Shown piece after piece: positions 23,880 to 34,866 of a stretch of DNA of 64,000 nucleotides; position 1 is the first letter of the stretch, and each line of letters starts with the position of its first letter. A program made the translations under genes and the position numbers. The stretch comes from Amphiura filiformis (lineage: Eukaryota; Echinodermata; Ophiuroidea; Amphilepidida; Amphiuridae), in the NCBI RefSeq assembly GCF_039555335.1, contig NC_092641.1, positions 35,736,548 through 35,800,547 on the forward strand. Direction: 5' to 3'. Below the pieces are notes generated by a model that was not told where the DNA came from, made no database searches, and saw only the letters and a program-made list of their open reading frames with translations.

Positions 23880-26800
23880 GTAAGTTTATAAAGCTTTGGG
23901 AAATTGGACCTGACCATTGTCCTACATGTAAATGGGCATATAGAACTAACTGCATCATACACCTTGAAAATATACTCTGGAATAAATGTGAAAAGTTGGG
24001 CATATTGCTATTGCATATTGTAAAAGTTTCTTAATTTCAAAATTAAGGTTATGTGACTTACAAATTCTACAAATTAAAACAAAATTAAGTGTATCTTTAG
24101 AGAGGTTTATGGGTATGAAGGAACTACATTGTTGAAGAATTTATAGTTGAAGAAGTACTTGAGTACTAAACAGGGTGCAAAGAATGCCTGTTGTCTAAGA
24201 TAACGGTCTTCAAATTCTATTAGGGTGCACGCGTCCAGTAAATGCTCCCCATTAACCCATTATATTTAGGATATTACACATGGCCGTACTTTAATATTTT
24301 CTGTTTTTTAATGATTCACTACTGACTGTAAATGCGTGTAGGCAATGAACATTGGTTATGTGGAAAGATATATGAATACTTCACTTCAGAGATACACTAT
24401 GTGACTGGTTGTGTTTTACTTGTACAGGCTGATCTAGAGTGGGATGACTGGGACGATGGGGCGCCAACTAGTATACGAATAGAACCATCAAACGAACCAC
24501 TCGCAATGCAAAATGATATGGGCATACCTTCAATACAACCAGCAAACGCACATATGCATCCACAAACACACGGGCATCAACCTCAGATGATATCAACTCC
24601 TAGTGTAGAAGAAGAAGAGCAAGACATAGATTATTTTGCTGATATGACACCTAAACTAAAGAAACCAGTAAGTATAAATCAATTGTTGACACAATCCGCT
24701 TAACCCTAACAAAATACTACATGATATATGCACTGGGCATGCATGTTTTCCTGCAACATGTGATGAAACAATCACCATAACTGATTTATAGGCACACTTT
24801 CGTTGGCCAGGCTAGTGAAAGACCTGTGGTGTCGCCGACCTAGTGCTTGGCGTGCTTGGTCTCGGGTTTGAATCCCACCCAGAGCAAAGCACTTGTTTCT
24901 TTGTTTTCTCTCTTTATTCTTTCATTCTTTCACATTTTGTCACAGCTTCCTGCATACTTAGGTTTTAAAATTCATATTTTTAGCGCCTTTCATTATCTAT
25001 GCCCGTGCAACGGGGGCATAGATAATGTATTTGTTGTGTTTAGTCGTCTCCTTCTTCGCCTTCTCCTTCATCTTCTTAAGACCACTCCTTTGCACTCCTC
25101 TATCTCAGGAACCAAAATAGCCTTGTGGCTCATACTTGGTATTGCGATGGCCCATGACACCTAGAAATTTCGTAGGGTAGCCTCAAACCTAGAGGTCAAA
25201 GGTCATGGGCTACAGGGGGCAATATGTGCAAAATTTCAAACAGCTCTAGCTCAAGAACTATGGCGGCCTCAGGGTTCATACTTGGTATAATGATGGCCCC
25301 GTGACCCTAGAATAATCGTATGGTAGCCGCAATCAAAGTTCATAGTCTAAATGGAGGAATATTCGTACAACTTTGAATACAGGAATACTCTTTTCATCAT
25401 CACCTTTCTGCATAACGCAACAGGAGATTGAAGTTTAAGTACGTATTCCTATGCGTTGAATCAGGTCACAACCAGTACTGATAAAATTCCCGTAAAAGGG
25501 AATGGTGTCGGTGGGGTTGGGGGAGGGGGTGAGATGGACGTCAATGTGGGTTAGTTATGTGGTGTCAGGGTGGCTAAAGGGTTGTCGTTGCTGGTCAAGG
25601 GATGTGTTTGGTAAGGGGTGTGTTTAGTTAAGGGGTGTAAGTGTGGGTTAAGAGTTGTCACTGTACATGTAAGGGGGTGACATGGTGGTTACCTATTTTA
25701 GGAACTGGCGCCCAATTTGGCGCTTTTTTATTGTAAGTGCTATGAGTATGATATATATTAAATATCAATTGAAGCTTATAACAAGGGTTTTCGTTTGTGG
25801 GCAGGGGAAGGGGGTTAGGTGGGATCAAGGGCATAGATGTTCGTGTTTGGTCAAACACACCTGTGTCATCTAGTTTCTTTTGGCCTCCACTGCAAGGTAA
25901 ACTACTTTTGCAATGTCCAAATTCTGTGCTTACGTATACGTACCTCCGTGCTTCCGTACCTCGTGATGCTGTATCTCATGAATGGATTGGTGGATTAACT
26001 GGATTGGGGGGACCTTGATCAGTAACTTTTGGGTGGATCCCTACAATTAATAGCGCGTAAAAGGAAGGTCGATTTATCTGATGCCGATCGGAGAAAAGGA
26101 ATAGCACAAAATGGCAAAAAATTAAATACTTTTACAAGGCAAAAAGCAGCTTTTCTAGGCATTGTTAACATGGTGCATTCGCGAAAGAAAGTTTCCTACT
26201 ATAAAGACCTAACTTTTGAGATGGTTTGTATGTTTGAAGGTGGAAAATTAACAATAAGGTGCCCACATTCAGCAACTCATATCATCACAACACTTGTAAA
26301 CAAACCATGCTCAAGTTTGATTGACAGATGACGTCAGATGCAAACTAGTCTTTTTATCTCTGTCTTCCAGTATACCAATATACCAGACTTTTGGTTACCT
26401 TTTGGACTCATATGAACAGTTTAAATCCTAATGCAACCAAACTTGGGCCGTAGCTGCATTATGGATTTGAGGTTATGTTTGTTTGTTTACCATTCATACA
26501 GTTTTACTTTTAGCTGTTATATATTCTGAATTTAAATCGCCCCATGGTGGAGGCATCCCAATCAACACTTTGTGTCGAAAACTGCAACATTTCTAGTTGC
26601 TCATGTTTTTGAGGGTTTTTTAAATCTTCAGGGAAAAAAATCAAAATAAAAGTGGGCCAAAAATGCAATAAATAAAATGATGCGTCCTTACGCATAGTAG
26701 GGTTTTTGCTGTAACAACCAAGTGTGTATAGATTCAGAATCTGCCAGGAGCAAATTAAGTTATTGAGGTCAAAGGCTGTAAGGGAATTAAATTTTTTAAA

Positions 26801-29800
26801 GTTATAAAATATCACAACTTCACAAGTTCTTATCAGGACCCAAGGAGTAAAAAAGTCATTAAATCTCTAGAATGCTTAATATCCCCTGGGGGCCTCTGCC
26901 CCGATACTTATTTTTACCGTCCAATTTTTGGCCCCTCACCTGTATGCGGCTTATGTTATCATCCAAATGGTTGTTTGCCTGCCTGGTTGTTTGTTTGTTT
27001 GTTTCTTTCTTTGGCAGTCCGGGCGGAAGCAAAGTCATTAATCCACTGTTCGAATCGGGCCAGATGCACTGGTTTCTCACATTTTTGTGCGCTGGCTGCT
27101 CTGATGTTCATCCTATCAACCCAGAGAACTAAATATACCCCGGTAATATCTTTTAATAAAATAAGCTGTGGATCATTTTAAACACACTTCATTGGTACTG
27201 TGGAGTGACCTGGTGATGCACCCTCTCCAATCCATTCTGTTAGTCTGTGCCCTTCCGGTTGATGATGCGACTCACGGCCGAGTGAAAACAAGTCCTTGGT
27301 TCGATTTTTTGTTGATGATTTCTGTCATTGGTGTTGTGTATATCTCGATCGCAAATAGTCAGTGGAATCAAACAAGTTTCTAAATCTGCAGAGTTGAAGT
27401 TACTTACTTGATTTATCATTAAATATAGTGACAAACTGACAATTAAATTCCATGGTCGAGTGTCAGTTTTTCCAAAATTGAATTTGGAGTACGCAACATC
27501 TATATTTAGCCTCCTTCACAGCCTGTTTCTGTCATTTATAACAAACCGTGAGCCATGTGAAGCTTGGGCCCAAGACTAGAAGTTGCCCGGAAGTTGGACA
27601 GACAGAATAGAAAAATAAGTCATTAGAATTGAATACCTGAGTGGAAGAAGGGCCCAACTCCAATTTTTTTCAAAAATGAGTTAGACCCAGCATTTTATTG
27701 CCAGCAGACTGTTCTTCCTTGTGTGTGAAAAATGAGCCAAAATCCAGTCTCTAAATAGTCTTCCACGTATATTTAATCATGGTTTTCATGGAAGAAAGGC
27801 CCAAATCCATGGAGTTGGGCCCTTTTTCCACAAATATAGGGTTAAAGAGGAATTTTGTTCATCCATGAAATCTGTTTTCAATACAATAAATGTTCTTGCT
27901 AACATATTACATGAGTTCTACTTGTGCAATTAATGGTGATTACCTAATTTCTGTAGCTATTTATAACACAGAACTGACCCTTGCAGTATATTAGTGGAAG
28001 AAGGGCCCAACTCCAGCTCGTATTAAGACCTGTACCATTGCTATGGAAACATCATATATAATTTCGAATGTATGTACTATTGTATGTTCATGTATTAAAG
28101 GTCCCCTGAAGATGAAAACGTTCTGTCTATAAAACTTTTCCAAATATTAAGTTTTTTCTTAATATCTCAAAAACAGTTTTGATGGAGTTGGGCCCTTCTT
28201 CCACTCGGGTATTCAATTATTATTAGGTATTTTTGAAATGAAAAAAATTGTAAAAAAGACCCACGAAAAACAGTTAGTATATTAACAAAGTTGAAGCCTC
28301 AAATACATGTATTGTTTACCATTTTTCACCCTGATGTGGCAGTGACACCAGTGCGCAATGCGCATTTTATTGGGCATAGCCTCAAATTGCTAGCATTTGC
28401 TCAAAGCGCAAAGACGCTGCATAGATGCGCCTGCGAAACAGCTGCTTCAACGCAGGGTTAAAAATGGTATAGCTACTTTCTTTACAGATATTACAGATTC
28501 TTGTAATTCGTCTTATTTTGTTTTTGATACATAGCTTTTACCAATAGCAAGCTATGTTAGCACATCTACATGTATAACAATATCAAAGGTGTCCTTAACT
28601 TCTTGGGAAAGCAATCTGCCTCCATGTTTCCCTGGAAGCAGGAAGTAATTTCTTGATTTTCCCATTTTTCTTGGCCTGGTAAAAATTACATTAACCATGA
28701 TTCTGTTTTATGACATACCCGCACTTAATTGCACCTTATTTCTACATGTATGTTACACAGGTTTTAATACGAAAGAAAGTTGATCATCATCGTCAACAAG
28801 TAGAATCTAATAATACAGCTGGTATGGCATTATCTAGTAGACTAACAATGAATGTAGACCCATCAATATTACCATCGGTGAGTATACAAGTGTGTCTGTA
28901 AGACTTGTGTGACTTTTCTTGTGTGTCTTTTTAGCTCGACGGACATGTGACAGACGCCTGACGGACACCTTGTGTGTCTTTTTTTCATCTTGTGTGTCTT
29001 TTTTGTTGTTGCCACTGGTTGTTGCTTGTGTGCCTTTTTCAAGACCTTTAAAAATGACCTCTATACCCCCCCCCCCCCAAGATCTTGCTTCTGTGCCTAG
29101 ACACACAAGAAAAAATTGACACACAAGCTAGTTTTATACTAAAAAAAAGACACACAAGCATAGCCTCATGAGAACAAGTATACCTGCATGAGTATGTGGT
29201 ATGTCTGTCTGAAAGCATTGCCAATGGGCAACCTATGCTTGGTACAAGGTTTGTAATTGACACTGGCCCAGTTGGCACTAATACAGGCAGGATTGTAACC
29301 TTTACATGGATTTCAAGTTTGAAATCTTGGCCTTTATAATAAAATATCATAAAAAACATGCTTATTAGATAAATAAGCCCCCGAAAACAAGAATTATTTT
29401 GATCCTTGAAATGAATAGTGGATACTCTCTGAGATTAGACTTAGCGCTGTAAATATCATGCCTTATATGTAAGAAAAATAATTATCAAGCACGAATCACT
29501 TGGTTTTATTTAAAATAAACTCATAGTGATCATAAAACAAATAAAAACACCCATCTCTCAACACGCGATATTCAAAATTCCCGGGCGCTGAAATTGTCGA
29601 GTGCAACGACTTCCAAGTAATACAATGAAAGCTGACGAAAATTGAGAACAAATAAGCATTACGTCATTGCACTTAGACAATTTCAGCGCGGGAATTTTGA
29701 ATATCGTGTGTCGAGAGCAGACTGTTTTGATTAGTTTTTATGGACAATATGAGTTTGTCTTTTAAAAATAAAAACATGTGATTTGTGCTTGATAATTACT

Positions 29801-30108
29801 TTTCTAACATATAAGGCATAATGTTATGATTGCCGGAGATCCCCTTTAATACAATTGACTATATAAATTGTGTATTTTGTATCTTTCCTTAGTCTGAATT
29901 ATCAACATGGGAAGATGATTCTAACAGTACATGGGAAGATGAAGCAGGTGCTATCGACCTCTCATGGGAAGCAGAACAAGTCATTCGGGAAACAAAACAA
30001 GCTGACAGAGAAAGGAGAACAGCTGAACAGCAGAGAAAAAAAATGGAGCGTGAAGCACAGAGAGCCACAAAGAAAGACTCAAGTAAATTGGCAGTGAAGT
30101 TAAAATGA
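23718..30108 (+). CDS. EBAG9: EBAG9 (RCAS1) homologue, whole coding span, four exons
   Basis: The coding exons are 23718-23879, 24428-24667, 28761-28877 and 29893-30108. They join phase 0 throughout to give 244 residues plus stop (human EBAG9 has 213). In order: a short Cys/aromatic N-terminal segment (VWCNVWFICNCIRAVYGFVK) with a basic stretch; an acidic WDDWDDGAPTSIRIE block; DYFADMTPKLKK; RKK and SSRL segments; then a C-terminal helix with W-rich acidic lead and AEQQRKKMEREAQR. These match the family along its length, most strongly at the C-terminus. EBAG9 is known as a Golgi/trans-Golgi-associated protein that dampens regulated secretion and affects O-glycan display. The N-terminal cysteines are probably palmitoylated for membrane anchoring (inference from the family). 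The extra length lies in the His/Gln-rich part of exon 2. No frame breaks are present. Confidence 0.95.
24428..24667 (+). CDS. EBAG9: EBAG9 homologue, coding exon 2
   Basis: 80 codons, acceptor TTGTACAG, donor GTAAGT at 24668. It encodes LEWDDWDDGAPTSIRIEPS, corresponding to the conserved acidic W block of vertebrate EBAG9, then a less conserved Met/His/Gln-rich linker, then EEEEQDIDYFADMTPKLKKP, corresponding to the DYF-DMTP motif. Confidence 0.95.
24795..24890 (+). repeat. tRNA-derived SINE head in EBAG9 intron
   Basis: A D-arm/A-box-like stretch (TAGTGCTTGGCGTGCTTGGT) is followed by the B box GGGTTTGAATCCC from about 24863, then a CTTTGTTTTCTCTC-type tail. This spacing matches Pol III promoters of tRNA-derived SINEs. 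An intact cloverleaf is not evident. Confidence 0.5.
27627..28216. mobile_element. MITE with about 40-bp terminal inverted repeats
   Basis: The left end AATTGAATACCTGAGTGGAA continues GAAGGGCCCAACTCCA; the right end is its complement TGGAGTTGGGCCCTTCTTCC then ACTCGGGTATTCAATT. Internal copies of GAAGGGCCCAA at about 27793 and 27995 suggest internal duplication. It lies in EBAG9 intron 2. Confidence 0.8.
28316..28475. mobile_element. Short fold-back, family D copy 1
   Basis: Begins ACCATTTTTCACCCTGATGT followed by GGCAGTGAC and ends AGGGTTAAAAATGGT. A related copy with the same GATGTGGCAGTGA terminus lies at 35155-35335. Confidence 0.65.
28761..28877 (+). CDS. EBAG9: EBAG9 homologue, coding exon 3
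   Basis: 39 codons, acceptor TGTTACACAG, donor GTGAGT at 28878. It encodes VLIRKKVDHHRQQVES and the ALSSRLTMN segment, aligning with the IKKRE and FSSRLA parts of the vertebrate protein. It is preceded by a 4.1-kb repeat-filled intron. Confidence 0.92.
29450..29850. mobile_element. Fold-back element in EBAG9 intron 3, close to exon 4
   Basis: The arms ATGCCTTATATGTAAGAAAA..ATAATTATCAAGCAC and GTGCTTGATAATTACTTTTCT..ATATAAGGCAT are inverted. Inner arms CGATATTCAAAATTCCCG and CGGGAATTTTGAATATCG are near perfect. The right end is about 40-65 bp from the exon 4 acceptor. Confidence 0.8.
29893..30108 (+). CDS. EBAG9: EBAG9 homologue, terminal coding exon 4
   Basis: Acceptor ATCTTTCCTTAG, 71 codons, then TGA at 30106-30108. 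It encodes STWEDDSNSTWEDE and the highly conserved coiled-coil tail ADRERRTAEQQRKKMEREAQ ending KLAVKLK. A fold-back element ends about 40 bp upstream of the acceptor. No canonical AATAAA was seen in the first 1 kb downstream. Confidence 0.95.
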   Translation, partial: SELSTWEDDSNSTWEDEAGAIDLSWEAEQVIRETKQADRERRTAEQQRKKMEREAQRATKKDSSKLAVKLK

Positions 30109-30982
30109 TGATTTATTTTTGTAGATTATTTGTTAACATGATTGCACCTGTGCTTCTTCCATTTACAACAGGCACATTATTGAGAAAGATGTTTTCTTTA
30201 TTTCTTACCAGATCAACTCAAAATGACAGCATTTTGAGGAACCAAAGCAACTCTGGAATAGGTAAAACCATTGTTATTGCCAAATATTCCCCAGCTGGTG
30301 AAGGAGGAGTGTGTATGAAGTGATGATATTTGATGAAGGAAATAAGATAAATATGGGCAGAAATGATATTGAACAAAGTGACCTTGCCAATGTTTATTCT
30401 TTCAACACAGATCCTATTGTTGACTGCATAATGTTTAGCTGCAATATGTAAAGCCAGAGGAGATGGACTCTATATACCATCTTATGGGAAAGAACATCTT
30501 ATTTGTTTGTTGAGATATAGAATCTGTTAATGACCTGTCCAGTGAGTAAGCTCAATTGGTGAGGCACTGGTGTTCGGTGGTATACAAATGTTAACTGTCT
30601 ATGTGTGTCATGGTCAAAATATATTCATAACCTCATTAATAAGTGCGATGCATGCGATCCAATCACATTTATTTGTGAAAACGCAAACGCAAATCGAGGT
30701 CATTAATATCTCACAATTGACCGCAAAATGCGTAATTGTTCCAATGTCGCACACAATTGACCGGCGTTTGCGAGTTGTTATGCATCGAACAAACTGCGCG
30801 CGCGCTGGCTGTCGTATTTGGATTGCGTGCTACCATATTTGCACAGATTGTAATACGCACTTTTGTTATTGGTCGTCCTGTTTTAACCTGATCAATTTTT
30901 GGAAAGGGAAGATGTAAAAATCATCTATTTTTATAAACTTTTGAGCAAAATTGTGTGTTATTTTGTAAGGTGAAGAGATAAA
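30109..30982. other. EBAG9 3' UTR and downstream sequence
   Basis: Probable 3' UTR. Overlapping frames exist at 30105-30323 and 30570-30917 but show no family motif. A tRNA-like A-box phrase (GCTCAATTGGTGAGGCACTG) occurs at about 30550. The poly(A) site could not be placed. Confidence 0.4.
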
Positions 30983-31186
30983 ATGACGGTTATGAATGAG
31001 GTTAATAACTTTGCATCGGTAATATGTCGATTGTCGGGCATTGTGAAAAATCTAAACATTTTGCTTTGGACCTCAAAATATCCCTTGGGGCTACGCCCCT
31101 CGGGATATTCCTCAGTTCCAAAGGCAAAATGTTTAGATTTTTCACAATGCCCTCCAAATAACCGATGCGCAGTTATTAACCTCTAA
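30983..31186. mobile_element. Palindromic MITE, family E copy 1
   Basis: Left half ATGACGGTTATGAATGAGGT..TTTGCATCGGT...AAATCTAAACATTTTGC and right half GCAAAATGTTTAGATTT...ACCGATGCGCA..ATTAACCTC are inverted, meeting at GGGCTACGCCCC. A second copy lies at 53112-53304. Confidence 0.85.
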
Positions 31187-31651
31187 TTAATCACAAGGTG
31201 ACAGATACATCTTTAAGTTATTATAGTTTGACCAATTAAAGCACAAATTCAAGACTGGTAATATTTGCTTTATATCACTCATACGTACATTTCCGGACAT
31301 AAATTCAATAACATTTCAAGAATATTTGATATTTTGCAACACAATATCAAGTGTAATTCATTTTGTCCAAAGTTTGCCTGTAACATAATTGGTGATTCCA
31401 TGAGCTAACACACATACAAAAGAGCAGGACATGACACACATGCATGTTGTTCATGCTTGGTCTGACCAAGGTGTGGAGGTTTATATTATGTGTTGCCCGG
31501 TATAAGCCTTGTAACTTGGGATGGTATACTATACAAATATAGACTGCTCATGAGGGAGATAGTAAGAACTGCATGTTTTTCTGAGGTGATCTTGACACCA
31601 TGGGTAAACTATTTCCCCAAGACCATCAGGTCGAGGGGAAATAAACATCTC

Positions 31652-32128
31652 ACAAAAAGTAACTAACCCCCCATAAATAATGGCCATTATTCAAAAAGGG
31701 GCAATTGTATTACAAATCTGTAAAATGCGTTGGAAGCAGAATTTATTTCTGCGCATTTTGACACCTCATTTGATACGATAGCCCAGAAAACAATAAAACA
31801 CCGGTCATTTTAATGTAGTGAGGTCCAGATTTGAAAGTTGCACTTATATACAAATTTTTACAATACAAAAACACTTGGATATCATTACACAGATTTCCTT
31901 CCATTACACTGAATACAAAATTAATACAATTTACTGCAACTTTCAAATCTTGGGTTACATTGATTTAAATGTACGCTGTGACATCAATATTTAGTCAATT
32001 GCTGCAAATGAGGTGTCAAAATGTGCAGAAATAAATTTGACTTCCAATGTATTTTACAGATTTGTAATACAATCACCCGTTTTTGAATAATGGTCATTAA
32101 TTAAGGAGGGTTAGTTACTTTTTTTGAG
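31652..32128. mobile_element. Fold-back element, about 480 bp
   Basis: The arms AAAAAGTAACTAACCCCCC..AATAATGGCCATTATT and GAATAATGGTCATTAATT..GGGTTAGTTACTTTTTT are inverted over about 125 bp, including a TTTGACACCTCATTTG / AAATGAGGTGTCAAA pair. Partial relatives occur near 54580-54660 and 60630-60790 (ACTTTCAAATCTTGGGTTAC). The minus frame inside is repeat sequence. Confidence 0.8.
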
Positions 32129-32279
32129 ATGTTTAGTAGACTAGAGCTGTTGTCTCAAGATCACCAAGTCCAATGACCAATGGTGTAATTAACCAATAAA
32201 CTATCAAGAGTTTGAGTGTATGTAATAGGAGTTTGAGGTCATGAGTGTCAAATGCGTGAAATTATCCTGGACAAGGAAC

Positions 32280-32400
32280 TTACTGCTGAAGTTGCTTGGT
32301 ACCCCGGGTTTCAACCCCAGGATCCCTCGCATGCCAAGCAGTGCATCGCCGACCGGTAGCAACAGGTGTTACACTGGTTTGGCCAACTAAACCATGTGTA
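32280..32400 (-). repeat. tRNA-like SINE head
   Basis: On the minus strand GGGTTGAAACCCGG (box-B-like) follows GCTTGGCATGCGAGGGATCC, with about tRNA spacing. The copy is degenerate. It lies just outside the TTAA-type element that starts at 32517. Confidence 0.4.
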
Positions 32401-32516
32401 TATATGACTTCAGGTGACTGTGTCATCCCATCATGTGGATGCATGCATGGGTAGTGGTTTTGCTTAGTTAGATTTGGCATGGTTTGGGACGGGTTAAGAC
32501 ATTGACCACATTTATA

Positions 32517-34383
32517 AGGGGGTACTACACCCATTGCATTTTTTTTTTGTGCATTTTGTGAAGAAATGAGTAAAAAAAAATGGACAAAGTAGTATGCAAA
32601 ATGAAGGGGCAAATCTTCTTGTTCTATTGGTGGCATCGGTATCAATATAGCTTACATGCTTTTAAAGGTAGAAGCCGAAAGATAGTACATCACTGATGTT
32701 TTAAATTTTGGAAAGCTTACTATCAACAGATTTCATTAAAATTTTGGATATGTGTTGTTAAGGGCTGGGGTATGAAGCGTTTGGACAGTATTTATTTTGG
32801 GACATTAGAGCACATCAGACATATCGAATTGCATTCTGAATCGAAGAATGTCATTCTGATATCAAATAATTTTGATTTTTTGAAATTCGCAATTTAATAC
32901 ACATTTTATGGCAAATCATTAAAATTGATATTTTTGATATTTAACAGTACTTGAAGTAAACTTTATAAATCTGATGATTTATACTTAAAGTGTGTAGGTG
33001 GGATGAAAAGCCGACGATCAATTGAAAATTTTGACCTTTCAGTATTGAAGATATGGATTTTTTTTCCCAAAACACCAAAAAAAAATTAGGTCTTTTGGGA
33101 AAAAATCCATATCTTCAATATGAAAGGTCAAAATTTTCAATTGACCGTCGGCTTTTCCTCCCTGCTACATACACTTTAAGAAAATATCATTAGATTTATA
33201 TAATTTACTTCGAGGACTGTTATATATCAAAAATTTGAAAAATATCAAATTTTTATAATTTGTCATAAAATTTGTATTATATCGTGATTTTCAAAAAATG
33301 AAATTTATTTGATATCAGAAAGACATGCTTCGTATTCAGAATGCAATTCGATAGGTCTGAGGTGCTCTCATGTCCCACAAAAAATACTGTCGAAACGCAA
33401 TAAACGCTCATTTTAGATCCCTTAACACATCAGAGAAATAATGTTGCTATGTAAAATGGGAATAAGTGGTTCTTGATGACTTCTTGAACTTGGTGATTTT
33501 CAGTGCTCCACACCTATCAACAAACGAACTGGTTAAAATGCTTCTATTTTCAATGTTGAGCTATATTTTGTATTTTTAACGAGCGACATTTCACTGAAAC
33601 CTAATTAAGCCATAGGTAAAAAGTTTCTTCCACAACCAAACTACAGTTATGTTGATAAAAATTGCATTTCTCTTCACCTATTCCATCAGATTAGGTAGTT
33701 TTTCACAAGCTTCATTTCTGTGATTTTGGTACCAATTTTACCTTTGTTTGTCTAGTCCATTTCAACTAAACGATCTAAATTGTACTCACCATTTACATCC
33801 ATTCCCAAGAAATGTTATTCTGTCCATCATAGCATTATAAATCCAGTAAAACACAAACTAGTGAAAAATATCAAACTTGATGCCTCATTATGCTATATTG
33901 ATATATCACATGTTGTTCAAAATGGATGCCTAAATTTGACCTCAACCAGGTGACCTATAGCCTGACCTATGATGACCTATAGCCTTAAGAAATTGCTTTT
34001 CCAAACATTTGATAGAGACTACATAGTATTAAATTTGCTATATACCATTAATTGTGGAAGAGATATTTTAGCGTGAATGGCTTTAGTAAATAGATAGTAT
34101 AACAAAAGATATAATTAATTCTATTCAAGTACACTCCTTCAATAGAATAAATATTTTGTTATGAGGCATACATCTGAGTTACTATAATCCCAGAGTAACA
34201 GGTAAACAAAAAAGGAAATATGGCAAAAATGATATACTAAAATGGTTTAAAAGCACTTTGTAGGTAGAGATATTTTATAAGTTCAGGACATGAGGTGATG
34301 AACATATTTATGTACTTCATAAATTTGCAAGAAAAAAATTAGAGTGGTACTGACGAAAATCATGGTAATGGTATTACACCCCC
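32517..34383. mobile_element. Larger family-B element with a family-A MITE nested inside
   Basis: The left end GGGGGTACTACACCC is preceded by TATA rather than TTAA. The right end GGTATTACACCCCC is followed by TTAA (34384-34387). These ends match those of the 353-bp MITE at 15775. The interior beyond the nested copy (33425-34383) is unique AT-rich sequence with no transposase frame. Confidence 0.65.
32762..33421. mobile_element. Palindromic TTAA-flanked MITE, family A copy 2
   Basis: TTAA at 32758-32761 and 33422-33425. It begins GGGCTGGGGTATGAAGCG and ends CGCTCATTTTAGATCCC. Its orientation is inverted relative to 14400-15045, and the arms match that copy almost throughout. Confidence 0.88.
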
Positions 34384-34708
34384 TTAAATGAGTCAAGGAA
34401 GCCAATAATTGCACATTTCCATAGGTCTTGCAGTCCTTTAGTTAAAGCCAATAATATCTAAACAAAAGTTTTGCGCATTTTGGCCCAAGAAAAATCATGC
34501 ACATTGGAAGAAAATACCACCATTCATTTGGTTTTTGAAGTTGGCCAAAATGAGGCTTCTGTGAAATTTCATTTTTATTTCTCCAATCTCCATAGATCAA
34601 ATTGAAAGAAAGATATTTTGGTAATTTAAGGACCACTCCATACATAATCATGACTTGTGTTCACTTTAAGGATTTTGTTTTGGGCCAGTTTGACTGTTTG
34701 TTTATAGA

Positions 34709-34866
34709 CTAATCCAATTTCATGCATTCCAACACCTCAATGGCAGACATTGCTGGAGTCCATCCCACCTAAAATGTGAACTTATGCAGGCTTGGCAGAG
34801 ACTTTGAACTGTATTCCATCACTTGTGTTATATAGATGTAGACAAAAGAATGATGAAAAGGCGGAA
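34709..34866. repeat. Dispersed repeat, copy 1 (partner 45738-45893)
   Basis: Shares in order CCAATTTCA, CACCTCAATGGCAG, GAGTCCATCCCACCTAAA, TGCATTCCATCA-like and AGAATGATGAAA with 45738-45893 in the same orientation. Origin unknown. Confidence 0.7.

Larger units (their letters stand above)
24668..28760. other. EBAG9 intron 2 (4.1 kb), repeat-rich
   Basis: Holds a tRNA-like SINE head at about 24795-24890, a small hairpin at 24993-25025 (TCTATGCCCG...CGGGGGCATAGA), G-rich phrases at 25500-25690, a region at 26880-27060 related to the inverted sequence near 61240-61330, a MITE at 27627-28216 and a fold-back at 28316-28475. No additional exon is needed, since exons 2 and 3 join in phase. Confidence 0.6.

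Noticed and set aside
26029..26331. 100-residue plus-strand frame inside EBAG9 intron 2
   Set aside because: No family motif. EBAG9 exons 2 and 3 already join in phase without it, and no matching splice borders were seen.
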